Source: Clostridium sp. KNHs205 (GTDB lineage: Bacteria; Bacillota; Clostridia; Lachnospirales; Lachnospiraceae). From it: DNA of 64,000 nucleotides. Where the stretch lies: contig NZ_JNLE01000003.1 of assembly GCF_000702945.1 (NCBI RefSeq), positions 1,287,501 to 1,351,500 of the forward strand. The letters run 5' to 3'. The stretch's first letter is position 1. Each line of letters begins with the position of its first letter. This document shows, in pieces, positions 34,115-44,504 of this stretch. Position numbers and translations under genes: made by a program. The notes beneath the pieces were generated by a model that was not told the DNA's origin, did no database searches, and saw only the letters and a program-made list of their open reading frames with translations.

Positions 34115-34825
34115 ATGGCAATGTTAAAAATAGAAGACCTGAATGTATATTATGGAGTTATTCAGGCATTAAAGGGAGTATCCTTTGAAGTAAATGAAGG
34201 AGAAGTTATCGCATTGATCGGAGCCAACGGTGCAGGTAAGACTACGATACTTCATTCCATTACAGGACTGCTTGGCACGAAATCAGGCCGTGTACTGTAT
34301 GAAGGCAAAGATCTTACAAAGATACCTGCCCATAAAATAGTAACCATGGGAATGGCTCATGTACCGGAAGGCAGAAGAGTGTTTGCAGAACTGACAGTAT
34401 ATGAGAATCTGAAGCTTGGTGCTTATACCAGAAAAGACAAAACGGAAATCGAAAACACTTTAAACAAGGTCTACAACAGATTTCCCAGATTGAAGGAACG
34501 AAAAAATCAGATAGCCGGAACCCTAAGCGGCGGTGAACAGCAGATGTTAGCAATGGGGCGTGCCCTTATGTCCCAGCCTAAAATCATATTAATGGATGAG
34601 CCTTCCATGGGATTATCTCCCTTGTTTGTTTCTGAGATTTTTGATATAATAAAGGAAATAAGTGAAAGCGGTACGACCGTTCTGTTAGTAGAACAGAATG
34701 CAAAAAAAGCATTATCCATCGCTTCCAGAGCATATGTTTTAGAGACCGGTAAAATTGTACTGGAAGGTAAGGCAAGTGATCTGCTTAATGATGATTCTGT
34801 TAAAAAAGCTTACCTGGGTGAGTAA
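34115..34825 (+). CDS. livF: Branched-chain amino-acid ABC transporter ATP-binding protein LivF
   Basis: Second ATPase of the transporter, 236 residues, with Walker A GANGAGKTT, LSGGEQQMLAMGRALM signature and ILMDEPSMGLSP Walker B. The VPEGRRVFAELTVYENL segment is typical of LivF. Starts 12 bases after livG with AAAGGAGGGG. Completes a full livJHMGF set. Confidence 0.96.
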   Translation: MAMLKIEDLNVYYGVIQALKGVSFEVNEGEVIALIGANGAGKTTILHSITGLLGTKSGRVLYEGKDLTKIPAHKIVTMGMAHVPEGRRVFAELTVYENLKLGAYTRKDKTEIENTLNKVYNRFPRLKERKNQIAGTLSGGEQQMLAMGRALMSQPKIILMDEPSMGLSPLFVSEIFDIIKEISESGTTVLLVEQNAKKALSIASRAYVLETGKIVLEGKASDLLNDDSVKKAYLGE

Positions 34826-34903
34826 TACATTTAGTACACAGACAGAAGTTAGTAGATTAAAGAGTATTCTGTTGAGGATTGAATATTCAGAAAAGAGGGC
34901 AAT

Positions 34904-35524
34904 ATGAAAAATTATGTAATAACCATTGCCAGGGGTTACGGCAGCGGCGGCAGAACAATGGGAAAGATGCTTGCCGAAGAGCTGGGAATCCATTATTATG
35001 ACCGGGAGCTGATGCGCCTTGCTTCAGACGAAAGCGGTATTAACGAGGAACTGTTCGGCAGAGCTGATGAGCAGTTGAAGCAAAGCCTGTTATACCGTAT
35101 AGCCAGAAGGGAATATAAAGGCGAGCTGATTCAGCCGGACAGGGAAGATTTTGTCTCCAATGATAATTTGTTCAGTTACCAGGCAAAGGTTATCAAACGT
35201 CTGGCAGAAGAAGAGTCCTGTGTTATTGTAGGAAGATGTGCGGATTATATCCTAAAGGATATGGACAATGTAGTTAAAGTCTTTATACATGCTTCTTTAG
35301 AGGACTGTGTAACAAGACTGGAAGGAATGTTTAGTTTACCCGCCAAAGAACTGGAAAAGAAAATAATTGAGACAGACAAACGCCGTGCGGCATACTACCG
35401 CTATTATACCGGCAGAGACTGGGAAGCTGCAAAGAATTACGACTTGTGCCTGAACAGCAAGCAGCTGGGTTTTGATAAGTGCGTTAAGATAGTCAGAGAT
35501 TATCTGGATATACGTTTTAATTAA
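34904..35524 (+). CDS. Cytidylate-kinase-like P-loop protein
   Basis: 206 residues with an N-terminal P-loop of the cytidylate-kinase-like form (ARGYGSGGRTMGKMLAEELG), followed by HYYDRELM, SCVIVGRCADYIL and a lid with KRRAAYYRYYTGRDW. The family is common in Clostridia; its substrate is not established and it differs from true Cmk. It follows livF by 78 bases, perhaps on the same transcript, but with no clear functional link. Confidence 0.85.
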   Translation: MKNYVITIARGYGSGGRTMGKMLAEELGIHYYDRELMRLASDESGINEELFGRADEQLKQSLLYRIARREYKGELIQPDREDFVSNDNLFSYQAKVIKRLAEEESCVIVGRCADYILKDMDNVVKVFIHASLEDCVTRLEGMFSLPAKELEKKIIETDKRRAAYYRYYTGRDWEAAKNYDLCLNSKQLGFDKCVKIVRDYLDIRFN

Positions 35525-35534
35525 GCATGTCAGG

Positions 35535-35746
35535 GGCTGTTGCAAAACGAATGTAAAGCTGCAAGAAGCCCCTTGGATTTCCTTTAATGCACTGCCTGAA
35601 AGACATATTGCAGATTTTGTGTACTAAACGCAAACAAGTTTTGTAGATTATAGCACACGAAATTGGGTATATGTATTTCAGCCGCAGTGGGGAAAGTCAG
35701 GGGGCTTCTTGCAACATCATTGTTTATAATGCAACAGCCTTTTTTC
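35535..35746. repeat. Diverged long-hairpin element (205 bp) ending in a terminator-like U-run
   Basis: GGCTGTTGC (35535-35543) pairs with GCAACAGCC (35731-35739), then GCAAGAAGCCCC (35561-35572) with GGGGCTTCTTGC (35701-35712). An inner TTTTGTGTACTAA faces TTATAGCACACGAAA. A run of six T follows the right arm. The layout, the AGAAGCCC motif and TATAGCACA recall the two copies at 20784 and 24602, but overall identity is low. It could terminate the cytidylate-kinase-like transcript. Confidence 0.7.
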
Positions 35747-35785
35747 GTGAATATATATTTACTTCATAAAAAAACAGTCAGAATA

Positions 35786-35846
35786 CATAAACAATAGTTC
35801 GAGGTCATAAACAATTATTCGAGGACATAAAAAAATAGTTCGATGG
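35786..35846 (+). repeat. Three 20-bp direct repeats upstream of the aminotransferase promoter
   Basis: CATAAACAATAGTTCGAGGT at 35786-35805, a near copy at 35806-35825 and a 21-base copy at 35826-35846. The spacing equals about two helical turns, so a protein could contact each copy on the same DNA face. The array ends 6 bases before the -35 element. Confidence 0.85.
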
Positions 35847-35852
35847 CATGTC

Positions 35853-35885
35853 TTGTATTCAAGAATATCAGTATGCTATACTGAT
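35853..35885 (+). promoter_or_regulatory. Promoter with palindromic operator over the -10
   Basis: TTGTAT (35853-35858), 18-base spacer, TATACT (35877-35882). The inverted repeat ATCAGTA-N5-TACTGAT (35867-35885) overlaps the -10 element and is a candidate repressor site. Confidence 0.55.
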
Positions 35886-35925
35886 AAAAATACAATGAGA
35901 CACATAAAAAGGAAAGAGGTTATCT

Positions 35926-37113
35926 ATGATTTCTGAAAAAATGAGTGTTATGGTAAAGAACAGCTCAATTACCAGAGCAATGTTCGAAGAAGGAAAAAGA
36001 CTGGCAGCAATTCACGGAAAAGAGAATGTATTTGATTTCAGCCTTGGAAACCCCAGTGTGGTACCCCCTGCTTCCGTACGGGAGGCAGTAATAGACATTA
36101 TAACCCATGAAGATACCAACATGGTACACGGATATATGAATAATTCCGGGTATGAAGACGTAAGGGAGCAAATTGCAGACTTCTTAAATAAACACCATGG
36201 TACCTCATTTCATGCAGGGAACATCTTAATGACAGTTGGTGCTGCAGGCGGATTGAATGTAATATTAAAGACGTTAATAAATCCCGGGGAAGAAATAATA
36301 ACCTTTGCTCCTTTCTTCGGAGAGTATAGAAATTACGCCGATAATTATGATGCCAGGCTGGTAGTAATCAGCCCAGATACACAGACCTTCATGCCCAATT
36401 TGAAAGAATTGGAAGAAAAGATTACAGCAAAGACAAAAGCAGTTATTGTTAATACTCCCAATAATCCTACAGGTGTAGTATATTCCGAGGAAACCATTAA
36501 GGAACTTGCAAAAGTATTGGAAAAGAAGCAGGAAGAATTAAAAACTTCTATTTATCTGATCTCCGATGAGCCTTACAGGGAGCTTGTTTATGGAGAGGTA
36601 GAAGTACCATATATTACGAAATACTACAGGAATACGATTGTAGGCTATTCTTACAGTAAATCACTGTCTCTTCCGGGAGAGCGTATCGGATATCTTGTAA
36701 TACCAAAGGAAGCAGATGATTATGAAGATATATTCGCTGCAGCTAATGTTGCCAACAGAATACTTGGGTTTGTTAATGCGCCTTCTCTTATTCAGAGAGT
36801 GGTTGCAAAATGCCTGGATTCAGAAGTAGATGTTTCTGTATACAATGAGAACAGGGAGCTTCTCTACAATAGTCTCATAGAATATGGTTATTCCTGTGTC
36901 AAACCTCAGGGAGCCTTTTATCTGTTCGTTAAGACTCTGGAAGAGGATGATAAAGCTTTCTGTGAGAGGGCAAAGAAATATAACATTCTTGTAGTACCCG
37001 GCTCCGCCTTTGGCTGCCCGGGATATTGCCGCATTGCTTACTGTGTGGGAAAGAGCAGCATTGAAGGAGCCCTGCCGGGCTTTCAGAAGCTTTACGATGA
37101 ATATAACCTGTAA
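35926..37113 (+). CDS. Pyridoxal-phosphate aminotransferase, class I/II (AspC-like)
   Basis: 395 residues. Seen: FSLGNPSVVPP near the start, TVGAAGGLNVILKTL, NTPNNPTGVVY (substrate/PLP site), YLISDEPYRELVY and the PLP-lysine segment SYSKSLSLPGERIGY. The fold and motifs mark an aspartate/aromatic-type aminotransferase; substrate not determinable by eye. Second gene of the transcript is a HisC-like aminotransferase 54 bases downstream, so the pair may act in amino-acid synthesis. Upstream direct repeats and a palindrome suggest dedicated regulation. Confidence 0.93.
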   Translation: MISEKMSVMVKNSSITRAMFEEGKRLAAIHGKENVFDFSLGNPSVVPPASVREAVIDIITHEDTNMVHGYMNNSGYEDVREQIADFLNKHHGTSFHAGNILMTVGAAGGLNVILKTLINPGEEIITFAPFFGEYRNYADNYDARLVVISPDTQTFMPNLKELEEKITAKTKAVIVNTPNNPTGVVYSEETIKELAKVLEKKQEELKTSIYLISDEPYRELVYGEVEVPYITKYYRNTIVGYSYSKSLSLPGERIGYLVIPKEADDYEDIFAAANVANRILGFVNAPSLIQRVVAKCLDSEVDVSVYNENRELLYNSLIEYGYSCVKPQGAFYLFVKTLEEDDKAFCERAKKYNILVVPGSAFGCPGYCRIAYCVGKSSIEGALPGFQKLYDEYNL

Positions 37114-37167
37114 AATACCTTGTATAATGCTCCGACAGCATACCCAGTGAAAGAAAAGAGGTCACCT

Positions 37168-38241
37168 ATGAACCAGTGGGAACAGTATTTCAGAAAGGTT
37201 GTGCCCTATGTTCCGGGAGAACAGCCCAGTGTACCAGGAATGATTAAATTAAACACCAATGAAAATCCCTATCCGCCTTCACCTAAGGTTAAGAAAGCCA
37301 TGGAGGAATTAGATATGGATAAGTTAAGGCTTTATCCTGATCCTACCTCCAGTGAACTGACGGAAGCCTTAAGTGCAGCCTATGGCGTAAATAAGGAGCA
37401 GATTTTTGTAGGAGTTGGCTCCGATGATGTATTGGGAACGGCTTTCCTTACTTTTTTTAACGCGGAGGAACCCATTCTTTTTCCGGATATTACCTATTCT
37501 TTTTATGAGGTATGGGCAGGTTTATACCGGATTCCCTATGTCACGCTGCCTTTGCAGGAAGACTTCTCAGTTCGTAAAGAAGACTATTACAGGAAGAATG
37601 GTGGGATTGTTATAGCCAATCCTAATGCACCTACTTCTCTGTGTATGGAATTAGAGGCTATAAGGGATATACTATTAAATAACAGTGAAATCGTTGTTAT
37701 TGTAGATGAAGCGTATATCGATTTTGGCGGAGTCAGTGCTCTGTCGCTGCTGGAGGAATTTGAAAACCTGCTGGTGGTGCAGACCTTTTCCAAGTCCTAT
37801 TCCATGGCAGGTATACGAATCGGTTATGCCTTTGGAGCACCTGCCCTGATAAAGGCCATGAATGATGTGAAATATTCCTACAATTCCTATACAATGAATC
37901 TGCCCTCTCTTTTGTATGGAGCAGAAGCCGTAAAGGATCAGGCTTATCACAAGGAGATGCTGGATAAAATAATCAATACCAGAGCCTGGGTGAAGGAGGC
38001 ATTAATAAAGCTCGGATTTTCCATGCCAGATTCCAGGACGAATTTTATATTTGCTTCTCATAAAGAAATACCTGCTGAGAAAATATTTCTGGCACTGAGG
38101 GAAAAGAATATATATGTACGTTATTTTAACAAACCCAGGATTAATAACTATTTAAGAATTACCATAGGAACTGACCGGGAGATGGAGACACTTATGACTG
38201 CTCTGGAAGAAATACTTAAGGTCACTTCTTTGACTAATTAA
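37168..38241 (+). CDS. hisC: Histidinol-phosphate aminotransferase-like protein
   Basis: Class II aminotransferase of 357 residues with [20 protein letters not shown], the hallmark HisC N-terminus. [24 protein letters not shown] and the PLP-lysine [17 protein letters not shown] follow. Converts imidazole-acetol phosphate and glutamate to histidinol phosphate, or acts on phenylalanine/tyrosine precursors in some members. No other his gene is nearby, so the exact role is open. ATG 37168 has AAGAGG upstream and is preferred to an open frame from 37120. Confidence 0.88.
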   Translation: MNQWEQYFRKVVPYVPGEQPSVPGMIKLNTNENPYPPSPKVKKAMEELDMDKLRLYPDPTSSELTEALSAAYGVNKEQIFVGVGSDDVLGTAFLTFFNAEEPILFPDITYSFYEVWAGLYRIPYVTLPLQEDFSVRKEDYYRKNGGIVIANPNAPTSLCMELEAIRDILLNNSEIVVIVDEAYIDFGGVSALSLLEEFENLLVVQTFSKSYSMAGIRIGYAFGAPALIKAMNDVKYSYNSYTMNLPSLLYGAEAVKDQAYHKEMLDKIINTRAWVKEALIKLGFSMPDSRTNFIFASHKEIPAEKIFLALREKNIYVRYFNKPRINNYLRITIGTDREMETLMTALEEILKVTSLTN

Positions 38242-38300
38242 GCTGGTTATGTTATTATAAACTAGCTATTACTTTACCAGATAAAAGGAGGAACACAGCC

Positions 38301-40016
38301 ATGGATAAGGAGTTCGACATCAAAACCACAGAAATAAACGGTGAGATGAATCCGGCTGAAAGTGAGACTGTCTCAAAGAATTTTATTGAGCAGATTATCG
38401 AAAAAGACATCAAAGAGGGACGCTGTACCAATATAGTAACACGTTTTCCTCCTGAACCTAATGGGTACCTGCATATTGGACATGCCAAGTCCATTTTGCT
38501 GAACTACGGTTTGGCAATGAAATATGGCGGAAAATTCAATCTGCGCTTTGATGATACCAATCCCACCAAGGAAAAAACTGAGTTTGTAGAGTCTATTATA
38601 GCAGACGTTAAGTGGATTGGCGGAGATTATGAAGACAGATTATTCTTTGCATCAGATTACTTTGGACAGATGTATGAAGGTGCAGTTAAGCTGATTAAAA
38701 AGGGAAAAGCTTTTGTCTGTGATCTGACAGCAGAAGAAATGAGAGAATACAGAGGAACCTTAACCGAACCAGGCAGGGTAAGTCCTTACAGGGACAGAAC
38801 CATTGAAGAGAATATGAAGCTGTTTGAAGAGATGAAAGACGGCAAATATGAAGATGGTTCCAAAGTCCTCAGGGCGAAAATAGATATGGCTTCTCCTAAT
38901 ATTAATATGAGAGATCCGATTATATACCGTATTGCCAGAATGACTCATCATAACACAGGGGATAAATGGTGTATCTATCCTATGTATGATTTCGCACACC
39001 CCATTGAAGATGCTATAGAAGGCGTTACCCATTCAATCTGTACTCTGGAATTTGAAGATCACAGACCATTATATGACTGGGTGGTTACAGAACTGGAATA
39101 TAAGAATCCTCCAAAACAGATAGAATTTGCAAAAATGTATCTTACCAATGTTATCACCGGAAAGAGATACATAAAGAAGCTGGTAGAAGACGGAATCGTT
39201 GATGGCTGGGATGATCCAAGACTGGTATCCATCAGTGCCTTAAGAAGAAGAGGCTTTACGCCGGAATCCTTTAAGATGTTCATGGAGCTTTGCGGTGTAT
39301 CTAAGAGCCAGAGCTCAGTGGACTATTCCATGTTAGAATATTGTATCAGAGAAGATTTAAAGCTTAAAAAACCTCGAGTTATGGCGGCTCTGGACCCTGT
39401 GAAGTTAATTATCACAAACTATCCCGAAGGCCAGGTGGAACAGATGGAAGTATCCAATAATCAGGAAAATGAAGAAATGGGTACGAGAATGGTTCCTTTT
39501 AGCAGAGAGCTTTATATAGACAGAGAAGATTTTAAGATAGAACCTCCGAAGAAATATTTTCGTCTGTTCCCAGGCAATGAAGTAAGACTTATGAATGCTT
39601 ATTTTGTTACCTGTACAGATTATGTAACTGATGAAAATGGAGTCGTAACGGAAGTTCATGCAACCTACGACCCGGAGACCAGAAGCGGGTCCGGTTTCAG
39701 CGGCAGAAAAGTTAAGGGGACCATCCAATGGGTGGAGGCAACAACTTCTGTAAAAGCTGAGGTAAGGTTATATGAAAATATTGTCGATGAAGAGAAAGGG
39801 GTATATAATGAAGACGGAAGTCTTAATTTAAACCCCAACTCTATTACAGTATTAAGAGACTGCCGTATTGAGCAAAGTGTAAAAGGGGCACAAGCTTATG
39901 ACAGTTTCCAGTTTTTAAGAAACGGATATTTTTGTGTGGACTCAAAAGATTCGACAGAAGAAAATCTGGTATTTAACAGAATTGTGTCATTAAAGAGTTC
40001 ATACAAGCCTGAGTAA
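38301..40016 (+). CDS. glnS: Glutaminyl-tRNA synthetase
   Basis: Class I synthetase of 571 residues. [15 protein letters not shown] contains the HIGH motif (58-61), FDDTNP follows, and the KMSKS-equivalent is GVSKSQSS. A full C-terminal anticodon-binding beta-barrel domain is present. It charges tRNA-Gln directly; many Firmicutes lack this enzyme and use GatCAB, while Clostridia often have it. RBS AAGGAGG. It is followed 14 bases later by a DUF2225 gene. Confidence 0.95.
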   Translation: MDKEFDIKTTEINGEMNPAESETVSKNFIEQIIEKDIKEGRCTNIVTRFPPEPNGYLHIGHAKSILLNYGLAMKYGGKFNLRFDDTNPTKEKTEFVESIIADVKWIGGDYEDRLFFASDYFGQMYEGAVKLIKKGKAFVCDLTAEEMREYRGTLTEPGRVSPYRDRTIEENMKLFEEMKDGKYEDGSKVLRAKIDMASPNINMRDPIIYRIARMTHHNTGDKWCIYPMYDFAHPIEDAIEGVTHSICTLEFEDHRPLYDWVVTELEYKNPPKQIEFAKMYLTNVITGKRYIKKLVEDGIVDGWDDPRLVSISALRRRGFTPESFKMFMELCGVSKSQSSVDYSMLEYCIREDLKLKKPRVMAALDPVKLIITNYPEGQVEQMEVSNNQENEEMGTRMVPFSRELYIDREDFKIEPPKKYFRLFPGNEVRLMNAYFVTCTDYVTDENGVVTEVHATYDPETRSGSGFSGRKVKGTIQWVEATTSVKAEVRLYENIVDEEKGVYNEDGSLNLNPNSITVLRDCRIEQSVKGAQAYDSFQFLRNGYFCVDSKDSTEENLVFNRIVSLKSSYKPE

Positions 40017-40030
40017 AGGAGGAGAGTAGT

Positions 40031-40888
40031 ATGGCTAACATATTTTCAGGATTAGAGGAATTTGGTCTGGGTAAAATGTCCGGACTGGATGTATACGCAA
40101 CAGATGAAAAAGCAAAAAAGGCAGAGCAGGGTGGCGGCGAAGAGAAGGTTCAGGTAGTGGAATCTGATTTTATCTTTGAGAAATCCTTTAATTGCCCTGT
40201 TTGTGATAAAAGCTTCAAAACCAAAACAGTAAAAACCGGTAAGGTTAAGTTAATCTCCGCTGATACGGACTTACGTCCCAAATACCAGCATATGGATTCT
40301 CTTAAATATGACGTTATTGCATGCCCTCATTGCGGTTATGCTGCACTGAACAGGTTCTATAACTATATGACCTCACCCCAGGCGAAGCTGATTAAAGAAA
40401 ATATATCAGCATCCTTTAAAGGCCTGGCAGCAGAAGGCGAAGTGCTTTCTTATGATGAAGCAATTTCAAGGCATAAGCTTGCTTTGGTAAATACCATTGT
40501 AAAAAAAGGAAAAATCAGTGAAAGAGCTTATACCTGTTTAAAGACAGCCTGGCTGCTCAGAGGGAAGGCAGAATCTTTAGCTGAACAGGAACAGACAGAG
40601 GCAATCAGGAAAGAAATCAAGAATCTTCATGATGAAGAGTTTGAATTTATCAAAAATGCCTGTGATGGATTTATGGAAGCGTTCTCAAAGGAATCCTTCC
40701 CCTTATGCGGTATGGATGAGAATACCATGATGTATCTGATTGCTGACCTTGCAAGAAGAAGCGGCAGACTGGAGGAATCCAGCAGATGGATTTCAAGAGT
40801 TCTTATTTCCAGAGATGCCAATGAGCGTATTAAGTCCAAGGCAAGAGAATTAAAAGATATGCTCAAACTGGATGAAGAGAATGCATAA
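40031..40888 (+). CDS. DUF2225 protein with zinc-binding cysteines
   Basis: 285 residues. After a short N-terminal region, FNCPVCDKSFKTK and VIACPHCGYAALNRFYN supply two CxxC pairs, a likely zinc site typical of DUF2225. The C-terminal two thirds is helical and TPR-like (EERAYTCLKTAWLLRG, DLARRSGRLEESSRW). Function unknown. AGGAGGAGAG before the ATG; probably co-transcribed with glnS. Confidence 0.85.
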   Translation: MANIFSGLEEFGLGKMSGLDVYATDEKAKKAEQGGGEEKVQVVESDFIFEKSFNCPVCDKSFKTKTVKTGKVKLISADTDLRPKYQHMDSLKYDVIACPHCGYAALNRFYNYMTSPQAKLIKENISASFKGLAAEGEVLSYDEAISRHKLALVNTIVKKGKISERAYTCLKTAWLLRGKAESLAEQEQTEAIRKEIKNLHDEEFEFIKNACDGFMEAFSKESFPLCGMDENTMMYLIADLARRSGRLEESSRWISRVLISRDANERIKSKARELKDMLKLDEENA

Positions 40889-41034
40889 ATGAATTTTAAT
40901 TCATTTATCAAATCAAGTTTCTTCATTAAATAACCGATTCAGATGTAAACAGGTTAAAAAATAAGGTAATTTGCCCCCCGAATAAGGAAAAAATTACGAA
41001 GTTTACAGTAGTTTATTCAAATATATAGACTGAC

Positions 41035-41104
41035 AGAACAGACCGGCGACAGGATATCTTAAGCTATTACTTATAGCTGGATATCCCGCCGCCGGTCTGT
41101 TTTG
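41035..41104. terminator. Bidirectional terminator between convergent genes
   Basis: ACAGACCGGCG pairs with CGCCGGTCTGT around an inner GGATATC/GGATATCC hairpin, with T-rich flanks on the plus strand (TTTTGTACC). It separates the DUF2225 gene (+) from the DUF6062 gene (-). Confidence 0.8.
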
Positions 41105-41108
41105 TACC

Positions 41109-41819
41109 TTATAGCGTACTATTGGTTTTGGTCATGGACCTTGGCAGTGCATCTTTTGAATTCTTCCAGGGCTCATTGACATAACGGTAATCAAATTTAT
41201 CAATAAACCATTCCAGGTCATCTCGTACTCGTTTCATATTCTCTAAATAGACCTGATTTAATTCTTTCAAAAAGTTTTCTAACTTATCTCCGCTTAAATG
41301 ATTAGGAGCTACCTCATGGAGCAGGCCGAAATGAGTGTTACAAAAACCCTTTGAAGTTTTGAATTTCTGGCGGAAAGCTTCTTCGCTGTTATATAAAGAA
41401 AATAAGGTGGTTATATATAGTTTAAAGGTATTCTCGACTTTATTGCAGATATAGCAGGAGTTTTTCAGGTTATCTGTGTATTCTTTTACGGGAGAGGCTT
41501 CCGTATTCTTTTTGAATAACCCGGGTCCCTTTACTTTTTTAAGAGATATCTGCTCCAGATCCTTTATTGTTTTATCCATATGAGTCTTTAGCATAAGCGC
41601 AAGACCCAGACGATTCTGATTCTCATACATCTTGCTAAGGTGATAATTACAGAAGCCGATTTTATCCGTTTCAGCTCTTACATCGTCCTCCATATAACTT
41701 GGGCCCATAGTAAATTCAACTGCATTATCTTCCAGGGTTTTTCGCATAAAGCAGACGGGACATTCACATTCACTGTCAAAGGCATCGTTAACCGGTATGG
41801 TGTATAATTTTTCTTTCAT
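41109..41819 (-). CDS. DUF6062-like cysteine-rich protein
   Basis: 236 residues with repeated cysteine pairs (CECPVCFMRK, FCNYHLSK, CYICNKVE, FCNTHFGLL) that suggest a zinc-binding or redox fold. The arrangement matches the DUF6062 family of Clostridia as I remember it. No known activity. Soluble. Transcribed alone, convergent with the previous operon. Confidence 0.75.
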   Translation of the reverse strand: MKEKLYTIPVNDAFDSECECPVCFMRKTLEDNAVEFTMGPSYMEDDVRAETDKIGFCNYHLSKMYENQNRLGLALMLKTHMDKTIKDLEQISLKKVKGPGLFKKNTEASPVKEYTDNLKNSCYICNKVENTFKLYITTLFSLYNSEEAFRQKFKTSKGFCNTHFGLLHEVAPNHLSGDKLENFLKELNQVYLENMKRVRDDLEWFIDKFDYRYVNEPWKNSKDALPRSMTKTNSTL

Positions 41820-41963
41820 TTATATGCTTTTGTACTCCTTTCAATGTTAAGTTGCGGATTTATTGCATGAAACCGAGATGGTTAAAATACTTACTAAGAG
41901 TATAGCATGTGGAAAGAGATTGTACAAGCTGGTTTACTCGAGGCATATGATATTGGTTTAGAG

Positions 41964-44504
41964 TCAAGTCATATCATCCCGCAGCGCGTCAATAATATTT
42001 TCTTTCTTTATTTTGTTTATGGCATACAGCATTGTAATAAAAACAAGAAAGAGTACACCGCACAAGCTGATTGCCATACTGGCCCAAGGGAACACAAAAC
42101 CAACATTTCCGCCGCCGGTAACCATACCCTTATAAATCAGACAGGAAAGGATACCTGAGAGAGGCAGCCCCCAAAGCATCGTCCGCGCTCCGTAGAGAGT
42201 ACATTCAAAGCGCATCATCTTATTAAAATCCCGGTCAGACATCCCCACAGAACGGAGCATGGCAAATTCCTGCCTGCGCAGCTTAATATTCGTGGAAATC
42301 GTGTTAAAGACATTGGCAACTGCAATTAACGAAATCATCGCAATAAAAACAACCGAAAAAAGATTTACAATGAAAGTTATATTACGGTTTTGTTCAAGTA
42401 TCTCATAGACATTGTAGAGATTATAGCCGGCAGCAAGGCTGACTCCATCAATCATGGTTTTCATGGCCGCTGTAGACTGACCAGGATTATTTGATTTAAA
42501 GGTCATACCAAGCTTTGTAGGCCTTATAGTCGCACCTAGTGCATCAAACTGGGGTTTTACCTCGTAAGGAGCAATCACCATAAGCGAGTATCCGGGCCAC
42601 TCACCAGGCTGTGCAGGCAACAGATCCGGGTAGTCCTTTATAAAGGTTGCAGATATCGTTTTCGTCTGGTCTCCATTCTTTGAAGGGATCGAAAATTCCA
42701 TAGGCTGTTCCTGGGTATACCAACTCCCGGGCAGTATTCCTGCCATGACCATTTTTTTATCCTGCCCGCTGTATTCCTCTGAGGACAGACCGAGGCCTTT
42801 TAACAAGTTCTGATAGACACTGTCCTCAACAAACTGAACATCTAATTGTACTTCTACCGTTTCACTTGCCCCATCATAACCGATAATTTCACCGTACTCT
42901 TCGATAAAATGGCTTGATAAATCATTTGCATTGAGCACACAGGAATAGGACGAGAGGGCCTGATAAGTGCTTTCGGTAACCCCGTCGGCAGTTTTCAGCT
43001 TGTCATAAAGCTGGAACAGATCGCTTTCCTCCATGTCCTGTGTATAGAAACAGATATCATATTCCTCAACTACCACGGATGAATTCTCCGCAATCTGATT
43101 CAGATAGGTTCCAAAGGAATTTGCCGACACAAACAACACGACACTTAAGGTAAGTGAAAGGACAATACTGCGATAACGCCGCTTGTTCCTCTTAAAGTTC
43201 TTAAGCGCAAGTATTTCTTCCAAACCATAAAGACGTTCCGTTAACTTTGATGTTCTTATGGATTGAGCATCCACCTTAACCTCATTTGTCTTGCGGATAC
43301 ACACCATCACAGGGGTACCGGCGGCTTTTTTTGCAGGAATATAGGCTGAAATCAGAATGGTAATCATACTGATAACTGCAGCAGCAACAAGAGCAGGAAC
43401 AGACACCACCAGGGTCAACGGTACATTGCTATACATAACATTTGCGAAATTCTTTGCCACAAGAGTAAGTACCAGCCTGATACCTGGTATCCCAACTAAA
43501 ATACCGATGGGAATGCCAATTAAACCAATGCAAAGCCCCTCAAACAGCACGGAATTGCGCAGCTGTTTTTCTGTGGCACCTACCGACATAAGAATTCCAA
43601 ACTGATGTGTGCGTTCATTCAGTGAGATGTTGAATGAATTATAAATCAGGAATACCGAGCCGAGCATAACCAGGAAAATCAGAATACCTCCAATGGCGTA
43701 CAGAAGGGTTGTAATTATCTTTTCCCCGGAAAGTCCCATGAAACGCAGTACATTATCGTTTAGAACGTAACTGTAATTGTCGGATATGCTTTTTGCATAA
43801 GAATGAACCTGATAGGGGTTCTTCAGTGTGACAAAAACTGCAAGGCTGTCCGAGGCACCTGTATCCTCTGTTGTTATTAAGGTGTATCCGGGAGCATTAT
43901 ACTCCTCGATTGCCGGTCGTTGGCAGATGCCGACAACCGTATATGTTCTCTCTGATGCAGTAACAAGTCTTTCATCTCCATGGGAATAGGAATCATGCTG
44001 ACTGAGCTTCTGATCACCTTTCATTCGGCTGCCAACGGGGAGGGTAAGAGTGTCTCCCAACGAAATTTTTACACCACCGTTTGAGGCAATATGTGCTGGT
44101 ATCACGACTTCGCTGCTGTCTTTTGGAAGTCTGCCGGAAAGCAGCTTGATGGGCAACGTATCCAGGGCCTGCTTGCTCCACCCGCTGATAAAAAGATATG
44201 GCTTGTCGGGATTATTTCCACCTTCCAAGGTAGCATAACCGATGTTCTGCAGCGCTATAGCATTTGCTACCCGGTTGTCCTCTTCCTGTTTCAGCATAAA
44301 GGAGGAATCGGTATCCGGGATTTCGATATGCCAATTGCCATATTTGGCAACAGCACCCCTTAACATATAGTTTTGCAGGGACACCGCGAAGGTAGCGTCT
44401 GCGGTAATCATAAGGGTTGAAAGAACAACTCCGACGATTGTTACGAGTGTTCTGGTACGGCTCTTTTTAAGTCCTTGCAGGGCAACTTTATGAAAGATGT
44501 TCAT
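41964..44504 (-). CDS. FtsX-type ABC transporter permease, module 1
   Basis: 846 residues. One membrane helix near the N-terminus (about 17-42) is followed by a large extracellular domain and a first FtsX helix bundle (about 265-410). A middle helix near 450, a second extracellular domain and a second FtsX bundle (about 710-840) complete it. This is the duplicated MacB/FtsX layout used by exporters of peptides or lipids and by antibiotic-resistance systems. It overlaps the ATPase stop by one base (TAATG). Part of a full module: regulator 46935, kinase 46262, ATPase 45190, then this permease. Confidence 0.92.
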   Translation of the reverse strand: MNIFHKVALQGLKKSRTRTLVTIVGVVLSTLMITADATFAVSLQNYMLRGAVAKYGNWHIEIPDTDSSFMLKQEEDNRVANAIALQNIGYATLEGGNNPDKPYLFISGWSKQALDTLPIKLLSGRLPKDSSEVVIPAHIASNGGVKISLGDTLTLPVGSRMKGDQKLSQHDSYSHGDERLVTASERTYTVVGICQRPAIEEYNAPGYTLITTEDTGASDSLAVFVTLKNPYQVHSYAKSISDNYSYVLNDNVLRFMGLSGEKIITTLLYAIGGILIFLVMLGSVFLIYNSFNISLNERTHQFGILMSVGATEKQLRNSVLFEGLCIGLIGIPIGILVGIPGIRLVLTLVAKNFANVMYSNVPLTLVVSVPALVAAAVISMITILISAYIPAKKAAGTPVMVCIRKTNEVKVDAQSIRTSKLTERLYGLEEILALKNFKRNKRRYRSIVLSLTLSVVLFVSANSFGTYLNQIAENSSVVVEEYDICFYTQDMEESDLFQLYDKLKTADGVTESTYQALSSYSCVLNANDLSSHFIEEYGEIIGYDGASETVEVQLDVQFVEDSVYQNLLKGLGLSSEEYSGQDKKMVMAGILPGSWYTQEQPMEFSIPSKNGDQTKTISATFIKDYPDLLPAQPGEWPGYSLMVIAPYEVKPQFDALGATIRPTKLGMTFKSNNPGQSTAAMKTMIDGVSLAAGYNLYNVYEILEQNRNITFIVNLFSVVFIAMISLIAVANVFNTISTNIKLRRQEFAMLRSVGMSDRDFNKMMRFECTLYGARTMLWGLPLSGILSCLIYKGMVTGGGNVGFVFPWASMAISLCGVLFLVFITMLYAINKIKKENIIDALRDDMT

